Shown in pieces: positions 1 through 5,726 of a DNA stretch of 9,471 nucleotides. The position numbers and the translations under genes are program-made. Positions within the stretch are counted from its first letter, which is position 1. Every line of letters starts with the position of its first letter. The notes below the pieces were generated by a model that saw only the letters and a list, made by a program, of their open reading frames with translations, made no database searches and was not told the origin of the DNA. The stretch is from Treponema sp. GTDB taxonomy: Bacteria; Spirochaetota; Spirochaetia; Treponematales; Treponemataceae. The stretch covers positions 1-9,471 of the forward strand of contig JAITOJ010000037.1 in the NCBI GenBank assembly GCA_031290005.1. The letters are read 5' to 3'.

Positions 1-314
1 GCGGCCACCACCACCATGCCCCCCTTGACCCCCACGTAATTCAGGCTCATCAGGGGGTCGGAGGCCACGTTCAGCCCCACCTGCTTCATGGTTACCAGGG
101 CGCGGGCGCCCGCAATGGCCGCCCCCGCAGCCGTTTCCAGGGCGGCTTTCTCGTTCACCGACCACTCGGCATAGACCCCGGCGGGCTTTTCCCGGGCGAT
201 GGTCTCCAGTATCTCCGATGAAGGAGTCCCCGGATACCCGGAGGCAAAGCGCACCCCCGCGCGAATCGCGCCCAGCGCAATCGCCTCATTCCCCAACAAT
301 AGTTTCCGATTCAT
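1..314 (-). CDS. iorA: Indolepyruvate:ferredoxin oxidoreductase alpha subunit, N-terminal part (runs off the window)
   Basis: Reading the minus strand from the ATG at 314-312 gives about 104 residues beginning MNRKLLLGNEAIALGAIRAG, with SGYPGTPSSEI near residues 30-40, EWSVNEKAALE near 50-60, and MKQVGLNVASDPLMSLNYVG near 77-96. These are characteristic of the N-terminal pyruvate-ferredoxin-oxidoreductase-like domain of IorA. The family is a cytoplasmic, thiamine-diphosphate and iron-sulfur enzyme that oxidatively decarboxylates aryl-pyruvates (from aromatic amino acids) to aryl-acetyl-CoA with ferredoxin, together with IorB. The rest of the gene, including the C-terminal ferredoxin-like domain, lies outside the window. 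No Shine-Dalgarno is visible before the ATG; a promoter-like pair sits so close that the mRNA may be leaderless. It is transcribed divergently from the GH5 gene. Other 2-oxoacid ferredoxin oxidoreductases share the fold, but the motif set favours IorA. Confidence 0.88.
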   Translation of the reverse strand, partial: MNRKLLLGNEAIALGAIRAGVRFASGYPGTPSSEILETIAREKPAGVYAEWSVNEKAALETAAGAAIAGARALVTMKQVGLNVASDPLMSLNYVGVKGGMVVVA

Positions 315-321
315 ACACGCA

Positions 322-350
322 ATACTACCGGAACGGCAAAAATATGCCAA
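322..350 (-). promoter_or_regulatory. Sigma70-like promoter of iorA, possibly leaderless
   Basis: On the minus strand TTGGCA (plus 345-350) is separated by 17 bp from TAGTAT (plus 322-327). Only 7 nt lie between the -10 hexamer and the iorA ATG, so transcription would start at or next to the start codon. TTGGCA matches 5 of 6 and TAGTAT 4 of 6 consensus bases. Assignment is by inspection only. Confidence 0.5.
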
Positions 351-389
351 GAGGTTTTACGGTGACCAGCGGCGGCGTGGTGATTATTG

Positions 390-642
390 GACACTTCCCC
401 CCGTAAGAGGGGGACACTTCCCCCCGTAAGAGGGGGACACTTCCCCCCGTAAGAGGGGGACACTTCCCCCCGTAAGAGGGGGGCACTTCCCGGCGCAAGA
501 GGGGGACACTTCCCCCCGTAAGAGGGGGGCACTTCCCGGCGCAAGAGGGGGACACTTCCCGGCGCAAGAGGGGTGCACTTCCCGGCGCAATTGGGGTGCA
601 ATTCACCGCGCAATTGGGGGGCGCTTCCCGGCGTAAGAAGGA
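390..642. repeat. 23-bp tandem repeat array A (12 units)
   Basis: Twelve in-phase units begin at 390, 413, 436, 459, 482, 505, 528, 551, 574, 597 and 620, counting two sub-types: one with CTTCCCCCCGTAAGAGGGG and one with CTTCCCGGCGCAAGAGGGG. Correction on counting: the listed starts are 11, and the array holds 11 full units from 390 to 642. Units at 390, 413, 436, 459 and 505 are identical; units from 574 onward are progressively degenerate (CAATTGGGG instead of CAAGAGGGG). Each unit can fold into a small hairpin pairing TCCCCC with GGGGGA. The period is not a multiple of 3, so any translation is a 23-residue repeat spanning three units. All three minus-strand frames are open through it, which comes from the unit sequence rather than from a gene. 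The right edge abuts the transposase remnant. Confidence 0.95.
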
Positions 643-873
643 ATAGAAAACAAACTGCATTGGAGTCTGGATGTTATATTTCGGGAGGATGCAGCCCAAG
701 TCACGAAAGGCCACGGGCCGGAAAATCTGAACACCTTGCGGAAGCTGGCGCTTTCGCTTCTGAGAGCCGCCCCAAGCCCTGGAAGCGGCAAGAAGAAAAT
801 CACCGGCCCAAAACGACAATTCATTGCCGCCATGAACCCGGACTATTTGTTTACCGTGCTCTTTCAAAAGTAA
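637..873 (+). pseudogene. ISAs1-family transposase, C-terminal remnant
   Basis: The plus-strand frame ending in TAA at 871-873 reads IENKLHWSLDVIFREDAAQV, then TKGHGPENLNTLRKLALSLL, and ends in NPDYLFTVLFQK. The IENKLHW-LDV-F-ED block followed by GHGPEN and LRKLALSLL is the recognisable C-terminus of ISAs1-family DDE transposases, which carry out cut-and-paste or related IS movement. Only about 78 of the family's roughly 350-400 residues remain. In this frame a stop (TAA at 634-636) lies in the last unit of the 23-bp array, so everything upstream is lost and no start codon is present. The product would be inactive. The peptide match is strong although no alignment could be run; the exact junction with the repeat array (about 637-642) is uncertain by a few bases. 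Confidence 0.85.
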
Positions 874-887
874 ATGCAGGAGCCCTG
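874..887 (+). mobile_element. Probable right end of the ISAs1-family remnant
   Basis: GGAGCCCTG at 879-887 lies 5 bp past the transposase stop. Read inward on the opposite strand it begins CAGGGCTCC, resembling the CAGGGC-type termini I associate with ISAs1-family elements. The left end was not found, so neither the inverted-repeat pair nor a target duplication can be shown. Confidence 0.4.
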
Positions 888-905
888 GCGCAAGTCTTGT
901 CGTGT

Positions 906-935
906 TTGACAGGTGAAAGAAAAATGTGATATAGT
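906..935 (+). promoter_or_regulatory. Strong sigma70-type promoter of the GH5-GH95 pair
   Basis: TTGACA (906-911, perfect consensus), an 18-bp spacer, and TATAGT (930-935, 5 of 6). The GH5 ATG follows after 7 nt, so the predicted transcription start (about 942-943) falls at the start codon and the mRNA may be leaderless. No Shine-Dalgarno is placed before the ATG. The -35 box lies about 19 bp from the presumed IS end. Confidence 0.75.
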
Positions 936-942
936 TACTACC

Positions 943-2205
943 ATGAATATGAAACAAACGAAGAAGTACCTGGGAGCCGCGCTGCTGGCCGGTTTCCTGC
1001 TGGCTGCCGTTGCCTGCACAAGCAGCTCGGCGGAAGATGGCCGCCGGGTGCGCATACCCGCTCCGGCCCTGAACGAGCCGGAGGCGTTGAGCGCCGGTTC
1101 CGCTGCCCTGGAGTTCATCCAGGACGCGAAGATAGGCTGGAACCTGGGCAATTCCTTTGACGCCTGGACCAACGGCGTGTCTTCCGAGACAGTCTGGGGC
1201 AACCCCCGGACCACCCAGGCCCTGCTTAACGCGGTGGCCGCCCAGGGGTTCGGGGCAGTCCGCATTCCCATCACCTGGATGGGGCACATCAGCGCCGGAC
1301 CCGGTTATGCCGTGGAGACAGCGTGGCTTGCCCGGGTGGCGGAGGTGGTCAAGTACGCGCACAACGCCGGGCTCAAGGTGATAATCAATGTCCACCACGA
1401 CGGCGCGGACAGTGCGCACTGGCTTTCCATCAACAAGGCGCTGGCGAACGCGGCGGGCAGGAAAGGAGTGGAACAAAAGTTTGAGGCCCTGTGGCTCCAG
1501 ATTGCGGGGTACTTCAAAAACCACGGAGACTACCTGCTGTTTGAGGGGATGAACGAAATCCACGACGGCACCTGGGGCGACGGCGGCCCTGCCCACTGGG
1601 CCATGGTCAACGAGTGGAACCAGATATTTGTGAACGCCGTGCGCTCCACCGGGGGCAACAACGTTGCCCGTTTCCTGGTGATCCCCGGTTATGTGACCAG
1701 GCCCAATCTGACGGTGGCGCATCTGCAATTGCCCGAAGACAGCGCCCAGGACCGCCTTGTGGTGACCATACACTATTACGACCCCTATGAATTTGCCATA
1801 GCCGGGACTATCCACAAATGGGGAGAGGCTGTTCCGGCGGCCGAACGGAATCCCTGGGGGCAGGAAGACCAGGCGCGGTACACCTTTGAGTCGGTAAAAG
1901 AACGGTTTGTGGACGAAGGAATCCCGGTCATCATCGGCGAATACGGGGCAGTGCGCCAGCAAGGCTATGATCCGTACCGCAAGTATTACATGGAATACGT
2001 GACCAAGGCCGCCCGCGACGCGGGGATGGTTCCCTTTTACTGGGACAACGGCGCTGCCGATTCCGGGGGGGAGAATTTCGGCTTGTTCAACCGCGCCTCC
2101 GCTGTGGTTTTGCCCGCTCCCCATGACGCGGCGGCTATTATCGCCGTCATGATGAAAGCGGTGAACGAGACCTATTCTCTGTCAGACGTTGTGCTTGAGC
2201 CATAA
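943..2205 (+). CDS. GH5 family endo-beta-glucanase lipoprotein (subfamily 4-like)
   Basis: A 420-residue glycoside hydrolase family 5 enzyme expected to cut internal beta-1,4-glucan bonds outside the cytoplasm. Residues 1-20 form a basic, hydrophobic signal peptide ending LAAVAC, a relaxed spirochaete-style lipobox. The barrel shows IGWNLGNSFDAW and ETVWGNPRTT, RIPITW with R107, VHHDG with H151-H152, EGMNEIHD with the predicted acid/base E205, HYYDP with H277, GEYGAV with the predicted nucleophile E333, and FYWDNG with W367. All core GH5 residues are therefore present. The NSFDAW/ETVWGNP style resembles subfamily GH5_4, which includes cellulases, lichenases and xyloglucanases, but substrate cannot be fixed by eye. 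ATG 943 is chosen over GTG 913 because of the signal peptide and because GTG 913 would lie between the -35 and -10 boxes. An alternative start is ATG 949. It overlaps the GH95 gene, suggesting co-transcription. Confidence 0.9.
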   Translation: MNMKQTKKYLGAALLAGFLLAAVACTSSSAEDGRRVRIPAPALNEPEALSAGSAALEFIQDAKIGWNLGNSFDAWTNGVSSETVWGNPRTTQALLNAVAAQGFGAVRIPITWMGHISAGPGYAVETAWLARVAEVVKYAHNAGLKVIINVHHDGADSAHWLSINKALANAAGRKGVEQKFEALWLQIAGYFKNHGDYLLFEGMNEIHDGTWGDGGPAHWAMVNEWNQIFVNAVRSTGGNNVARFLVIPGYVTRPNLTVAHLQLPEDSAQDRLVVTIHYYDPYEFAIAGTIHKWGEAVPAAERNPWGQEDQARYTFESVKERFVDEGIPVIIGEYGAVRQQGYDPYRKYYMEYVTKAARDAGMVPFYWDNGAADSGGENFGLFNRASAVVLPAPHDAAAIIAVMMKAVNETYSLSDVVLEP

Positions 2206-4468
2206 CATCGGTTTTTCCGAGCCTGCCCGCGTGTGGGAAGAAGCCCTGCCGCTGGGGAACGGCAGGCTCGGCGCCATGGTGTACGGCAGGCCGGGCCGGG
2301 AAATCATACAGTTAAACGAAGACTCCATTTGGTCCGGTTATTATCGGGACCGGAACAATCCCGCCGCGAAGGACGCCTTGCCCTCAATTCGTCGGCTCCT
2401 TGCGGAGGGGCGGATTCGGGAGGCTGAGGAACTATGCCTTGAAGCCCTGAGCGGCGTGCCCCCGGTCCAGCGGGTCTATCAGACTGCCGGGAGCCTGGCT
2501 ATTGACTTTTCCCCGGAGGGGCGCTTTGGGCACGCCGCTTCCGGCGCCCGCGCCGAAGACCCTTTGGGCGCGCTCCCGGCCTATTACCGGAGCCTGGATA
2601 TTTTGCGGGCTGCCGCGAAGACCACCTTTGAATGGCGGGGGGTGCGTTTTGAGCGGGAATATCTCAGCTCTGTCCCTCACGAGGTTATCGCCATCCGGTT
2701 CACTGCTTCCCGGCCCGGCATGATTTCCTTCCGCGCCCATCTGGACCGGGGGATTTTCTCTGACCGGCTCTGGAGTCTTGGCAATGACACCATCGCTCTT
2801 GGGGTGGACACTGGGATTCCCTTTTGCGTCATGGCCAGGGCGGTGTGTTCCGGCGGAGCGGCGCGTACCAGGGGCGGTTTTCTGGTGGTGGAACAGGCGG
2901 ACGAGGCCCTGCTTTTGGTGGACATCCGCACCGCTTTCCGTGAAACAGACTGCGGGGCGGCCTGCCTTGCGAACCTGAACCGTGTTGCCGGTTTCCCCTA
3001 TGAAACACTGCGAACCGCCCACGAAGCGGACTACCGCGGGTTTTATGACCGCCTGTGTCTTGATGTGGCCGGCGGCCAGGATATGGTCCGGTATTATAAT
3101 TTCTGCCGGTATCTGCTTATTTCGTCCAGCCGCCCCGGTACGCTTCCGGCGAACCTTCAGGGAATCTGGAATCCCCACATGGACCCGCCCTGGGGCTGCG
3201 ATTATACGATAAACATCAACACCCAGATGAACTACTGGCCCGCCTGCATGTGCGGCCTGGCGGAAACCGAAGAACCCTTGTTTGACCTGCTGGAACGGGC
3301 CTATTCCAACGGCACAAAGACCGCGGAGGTCATGTACGGCTGCCGGGGATTTGTCCTGCACCACAACACGGATATCTGGGGGGACAGCGCCCCCCGCGAC
3401 TACTGGCTTCCCGGTACTTACTGGCCCCTGGGCGCGGCCTGGCTTGCGGCGCACCTGTGGGAGCATTACGAGTACACCAGGGATAGAGCTTTTCTGAAAA
3501 AATACTACTACCTGATTCACGATGCGGCGTTTTTCTTTGTTGATTTTCTTGTCCCCGGCAACGGGAAAAGCGGGCAAAACGATGCCGGGGAGCCGTATCT
3601 GGCGGCATCGCCTTCGGTTTCGCCGGAAAACACCCGCCGCCTGGGAGCCGGGCCTGACGCTGAAACCGGAAGCCTGTGCGCCGGGTGCGAGATGGACAGT
3701 CAAATTGTACGCGCTCTGTTTCACGCGGCGATTATGGGGTCGGAATTGCTGGGGGAAGAGGCCGGGGACAGAGCTTGCTTTTCCGCGATATTGACCCGCC
3801 TTGCTCCGCCGCGCATTCTGCCGGACGGAACAATCGCCGAGTGGAATCCCCTGCCCAATGGGGAGGAATGCGGGGAAACCGAGCCGGGCCACCGGCATAT
3901 GTCCCATTTGTGGGCGTTGTATCCTGGGGACGAAATCTGGCCTGATTCCACGCCTGAGCTGGCGGAAGCTGCCCGCAAAACCCTGGAACGCCGGCTTGCA
4001 AACGGCGGCGGGCATACGGGCTGGAGCCGCGCCTGGATTATCAATTTCTATGCCCGCCTGGGAGATGGGGAGCGCGCCCTGGAACACCTGAAAGCGTTGC
4101 TTGAAAAATCGACTTTGCCCAATCTGTTCAATTCCCATCCGCCCTTTCAAATCGACGGCAACTTCGGCGCTTTGGCGGGCATCACCCAGATGTTCGCCCA
4201 AAGCCGTCTGCTGTGGGACGCCGGCCAGCCCCTGGTGGAACTTCGCATCCTTCCCGCCCTGCCGCAAAGCTGGCATACAGGCAGCGTGAAAGGTATCCGG
4301 GTCAAAGGCAATATCGAAGTTGACATTGCATGGCGGGATATGACGCTGACAGCTCTGTCCCTGTGGAGTCACGGCGGCGAGGTCAGCGTGGCGCTTTGCT
4401 ATCGTGATTGGCGGCAGGACATAACCGTCAAAGCGGGAATGCGGTATTGCCCTACCCTTTACGACTAA
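2189..4468 (+). CDS. GH95 family alpha-L-fucosidase (possibly alpha-L-galactosidase)
   Basis: A 759-residue family 95 glycoside hydrolase that removes terminal alpha-1,2-linked L-fucose, by inversion, from glycans such as xyloglucan side chains. The N-terminus carries WEEALPLGNGRLGAMVYG and IQLNEDSIWSG. The (alpha/alpha)6 core carries RPGTLPANLQGIWN, NINTQMNYW (N342, N344), SPSVSPEN (E480), RHMSHLWALYPG and QIDGNFG (D656). By analogy with the Bifidobacterium bifidum enzyme, E480 is the proposed general acid and the asparagine pair with D656 activates water. No signal peptide is seen, so it probably works in the cytoplasm on imported oligosaccharides. The start is TTG at 2189 (or 2195); the next ATG would remove the conserved N-terminal motif. 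It overlaps the GH5 stop by 17 bp and has no obvious Shine-Dalgarno, suggesting translational coupling. The linker before YYNFCRYLLI seems about 20 residues shorter than I expect. L-galactosidase activity is possible in this family. Confidence 0.92.
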   Translation: MCLSHNIGFSEPARVWEEALPLGNGRLGAMVYGRPGREIIQLNEDSIWSGYYRDRNNPAAKDALPSIRRLLAEGRIREAEELCLEALSGVPPVQRVYQTAGSLAIDFSPEGRFGHAASGARAEDPLGALPAYYRSLDILRAAAKTTFEWRGVRFEREYLSSVPHEVIAIRFTASRPGMISFRAHLDRGIFSDRLWSLGNDTIALGVDTGIPFCVMARAVCSGGAARTRGGFLVVEQADEALLLVDIRTAFRETDCGAACLANLNRVAGFPYETLRTAHEADYRGFYDRLCLDVAGGQDMVRYYNFCRYLLISSSRPGTLPANLQGIWNPHMDPPWGCDYTININTQMNYWPACMCGLAETEEPLFDLLERAYSNGTKTAEVMYGCRGFVLHHNTDIWGDSAPRDYWLPGTYWPLGAAWLAAHLWEHYEYTRDRAFLKKYYYLIHDAAFFFVDFLVPGNGKSGQNDAGEPYLAASPSVSPENTRRLGAGPDAETGSLCAGCEMDSQIVRALFHAAIMGSELLGEEAGDRACFSAILTRLAPPRILPDGTIAEWNPLPNGEECGETEPGHRHMSHLWALYPGDEIWPDSTPELAEAARKTLERRLANGGGHTGWSRAWIINFYARLGDGERALEHLKALLEKSTLPNLFNSHPPFQIDGNFGALAGITQMFAQSRLLWDAGQPLVELRILPALPQSWHTGSVKGIRVKGNIEVDIAWRDMTLTALSLWSHGGEVSVALCYRDWRQDITVKAGMRYCPTLYD

Positions 4469-4494
4469 TGCCCGGCAAACCGCTGCTCCTGCCT

Positions 4495-4507
4495 TACCAA
4501 GTTGGTA
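4495..4507. other. Short perfect palindrome TACCAA-G-TTGGTA
   Basis: A 6-bp perfect inverted repeat around one central base, 26 bp past the GH95 stop and without a T run. It could be a small operator or chance. No terminator is visible after the GH95 gene. Confidence 0.25.
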
Positions 4508-4514
4508 TGTATAA

Positions 4515-4616
4515 AAGTTCCCGGTTACTTACCGTATCCGTAACATAGTGCAGGAAATGGCGAAACGCAGGCATGAGGAATTAAAAGCCGCCGGGTACAA
4601 TGTGCCGAATTGGTAG
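4515..4616 (+). pseudogene. Short ORF remnant of unknown origin
   Basis: An open frame after a stop at 4512-4514 ends in TAG at 4614-4616 and reads KFPVTYRIRNIVQEMAKRRH followed by EELKAAGYNVPNW. The charged amphipathic helix looks like protein-coding sequence, such as the tail of a degraded gene. An internal ATG at 4557 would give only 19 residues and has no Shine-Dalgarno. I do not recognise the family, and it may be chance. The rest of 4469-4650 shows nothing else convincing. Confidence 0.25.
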
Positions 4617-4650
4617 TTTCTCAATACCCCAACACTACAAAAATCCGCCC

Positions 4651-4701
4651 TTGACACCCTTTCCCTTGTTTTGCCATACTCACCGCATGTTTTTGTATAG
4701 T
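4651..4701 (+). promoter_or_regulatory. Two overlapping promoter-like sites upstream of the DUF4469 gene
   Basis: P1: TTGACA (4651-4656), 18-bp spacer, CATACT (4675-4680). P2: TTGCCA (4671-4676), 19-bp spacer, TATAGT (4696-4701). TATAGT is the same -10 hexamer as in the GH5 promoter. From P2 transcription would start near 4708, giving a leader of about 200 nt before the ATG at 4908. P1 has the better -35 box and P2 the better -10 box. Neither is proven. Confidence 0.5.
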
Positions 4702-4719
4702 GCGAACAGACAGTATCTA

Positions 4720-4734
4720 CCCCCCCCCCCCCCC
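4720..4734 (+). repeat. Poly(C) tract, 15 bases
   Basis: An uninterrupted run of 15 C lies about 12-27 nt downstream of the start predicted for promoter P2. Tracts of this length are prone to slipped-strand mutation, and in other bacteria they drive phase variation when placed in promoters, leaders or reading frames. It lies outside any convincing coding region. Its length could also be a sequencing or assembly artefact. Confidence 0.9.
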
Positions 4735-4748
4735 GGACGGGTCGCAAA

Positions 4749-4785
4749 CTTGCCCTCTTGGCGAGTTTTGGCCTGTGGCCAAAAC
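4749..4785 (+). promoter_or_regulatory. Two consecutive hairpins in the leader of the DUF4469 gene
   Basis: CTTGCC (4749-4754) pairs with GGCGAG (4760-4765), with one G-T pair and a 5-nt loop. Immediately after, GTTTTGGCC (4765-4773) pairs perfectly with GGCCAAAAC (4777-4785) around the loop TGT. No T run follows, so these are not terminators. TGCC (4751-4754) could instead pair with GGCA (4791-4794), enclosing the second hairpin, so alternative folds exist. No known riboswitch class was recognised. Confidence 0.5.
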
Positions 4786-4845
4786 ATCGTGGCAGGGAAG
4801 CGCACCACTAACTAGCGTAAACACCACCTATATTCTCGTGAAAAC

Positions 4846-4880
4846 ACCGGTTCTTTCCGCAGGGGAAGGCCGGTTTTTTT
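4846..4880 (+). terminator. Terminator-like hairpin just before the DUF4469 Shine-Dalgarno (possible attenuator)
   Basis: ACCGG (4846-4850) pairs with CCGGT (4870-4874), then after a small bulge CTTTCC (4853-4858) pairs with GGGAAG (4863-4868) around a 4-nt loop. A run of seven T (4874-4880) follows. The Shine-Dalgarno AAGGAGG begins 15 nt later, leaving no room for a promoter in between. It must therefore be read through by, or attenuate, transcription from upstream. Confidence 0.7.
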
Positions 4881-4907
4881 ATATCTTTTTCTCCAAGGAG
4901 GCCAATT

Positions 4908-5726
4908 ATGGCATCTGCTTCGGCTACCGCGCTCATTAACGAGCTGGTAGAAAAACTGCATCGGGTACACGTCAAACTGTATCCAAACTATCTGAAAGAC
5001 GTGGAAGGCGCTTTCGTGGCCCGCACGGAACATGAAAACATGCTCACTATCCACGATCTGGCCGCGTCCCTCAAAAACCGCGCCGGGTTCACCGGCAACG
5101 TGGCGGACCTCTTGGACTACCATGAACAGCTTATGGCAGAGCTGAAGTATCAGCTCTGCGACGGCTTCGCGGTCAATCTGGGGCCCGTGTCTATCCACCC
5201 CCGCGTGGGCGGCACCTGGGAACATCCCAACGAGGCGGCGGACCGGGAAAAGCACCCCATCACGTTCAGGACACGCGTCCGCGCTGAACTGAGCCGCATG
5301 GCTCAGGCAATCACCCTGGTCTGCGATGGTCAGGCGGAGGACACGGCCTACATCGACGAGGTGCAGGACGTCAAGACCGGCACGGAGAACGAAACCCTTT
5401 CCTCAGGCGGGGCTGTGGTCATCACGGGGCACAAAATCAAGGTGGCGGGCGACAAGCCTGGGGTGGGCATCACTATTACGGGGACCCGCGCTGGGGGCAC
5501 GCCTTACACCAACGCGATTTTGCCCCCTTATGTGGAAAACACCACGTCCAAGGTGATCGCCATACTGCCCGCGGGCATTCCCGAAGGCACGTTCAAAATC
5601 CGCATTATCACCCAATACGCGGGCAGCGGCACCTTGCTCAAGGACGTGCGCATACTCGAAAGCGCGCCTCTGGTCGTGGGTAGCCCTACCCAAGGCGGGG
5701 ATATTCCGGCGGGTGAAGGGGCTTGA
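4908..5726 (+). CDS. HU-like DNA-binding plus DUF4469 (Ig-like) domain protein
   Basis: A 272-residue protein without signal peptide or membrane segment. Residues about 1-125 (EHENMLTIHDLAASLKNRAG, the following VADLLDYHEQLMAELKYQLC, and GFAVNLGPVSIHPRVGGTW) match the HU/IHF-like domain found at the N-terminus of such proteins in Bacteroidetes and spirochaetes. Residues about 150-255 (VVITGHKIKVAGDKPGVGIT, NAILPPYVENTTSKVIAILP, GTFKIRIITQYAGSG, LLKDVRILESAP) match the DUF4469 Ig-like module. The family is presumed DNA-binding or nucleoid-associated, with no established pathway. The start is firm: AAGGAGG at 4895-4901 lies 6 nt before the ATG. Expression is probably governed by the long leader with poly(C) tract and terminator-like hairpin. 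The last codons and the stop (GGG GCT TGA) lie inside the first unit of a 23-bp tandem array, so the extreme C-terminus is repeat-encoded. Confidence 0.85.
   Translation: MASASATALINELVEKLHRVHVKLYPNYLKDVEGAFVARTEHENMLTIHDLAASLKNRAGFTGNVADLLDYHEQLMAELKYQLCDGFAVNLGPVSIHPRVGGTWEHPNEAADREKHPITFRTRVRAELSRMAQAITLVCDGQAEDTAYIDEVQDVKTGTENETLSSGGAVVITGHKIKVAGDKPGVGITITGTRAGGTPYTNAILPPYVENTTSKVIAILPAGIPEGTFKIRIITQYAGSGTLLKDVRILESAPLVVGSPTQGGDIPAGEGA

Noticed and set aside
199..429. Small plus-strand ORF across the iorA start
   Set aside because: Antisense to clear iorA coding sequence and ends in the repeat array; no Shine-Dalgarno or recognisable motif.
390..642. CRISPR array
   Set aside because: Units are directly contiguous at 23 bp with no unique spacers, and no cas gene is present.
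390..642. G-quadruplex cluster in array A
   Set aside because: G5 runs occur only once per 23 bp, leaving loops of about 18 nt, too long for a convincing quadruplex.
2065..2071. Run of seven G in the GH5 gene as a phase-variation site
   Set aside because: It encodes conserved-looking GGE in the reading frame and is short for a contingency tract in a GC-rich gene.
325..2124. 599-codon open frame on the minus strand
   Set aside because: It runs antisense across the GH5 gene, whose catalytic motifs and signal peptide are unmistakable, then through the transposase remnant and the 23-bp array. No family resemblance and a composition expected of a GC-rich shadow.
2432..4372. 646-codon open frame on the minus strand
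   Set aside because: Entirely antisense to GH95, which has all conserved motifs in order. Long antisense frames are common in GC-rich genes.
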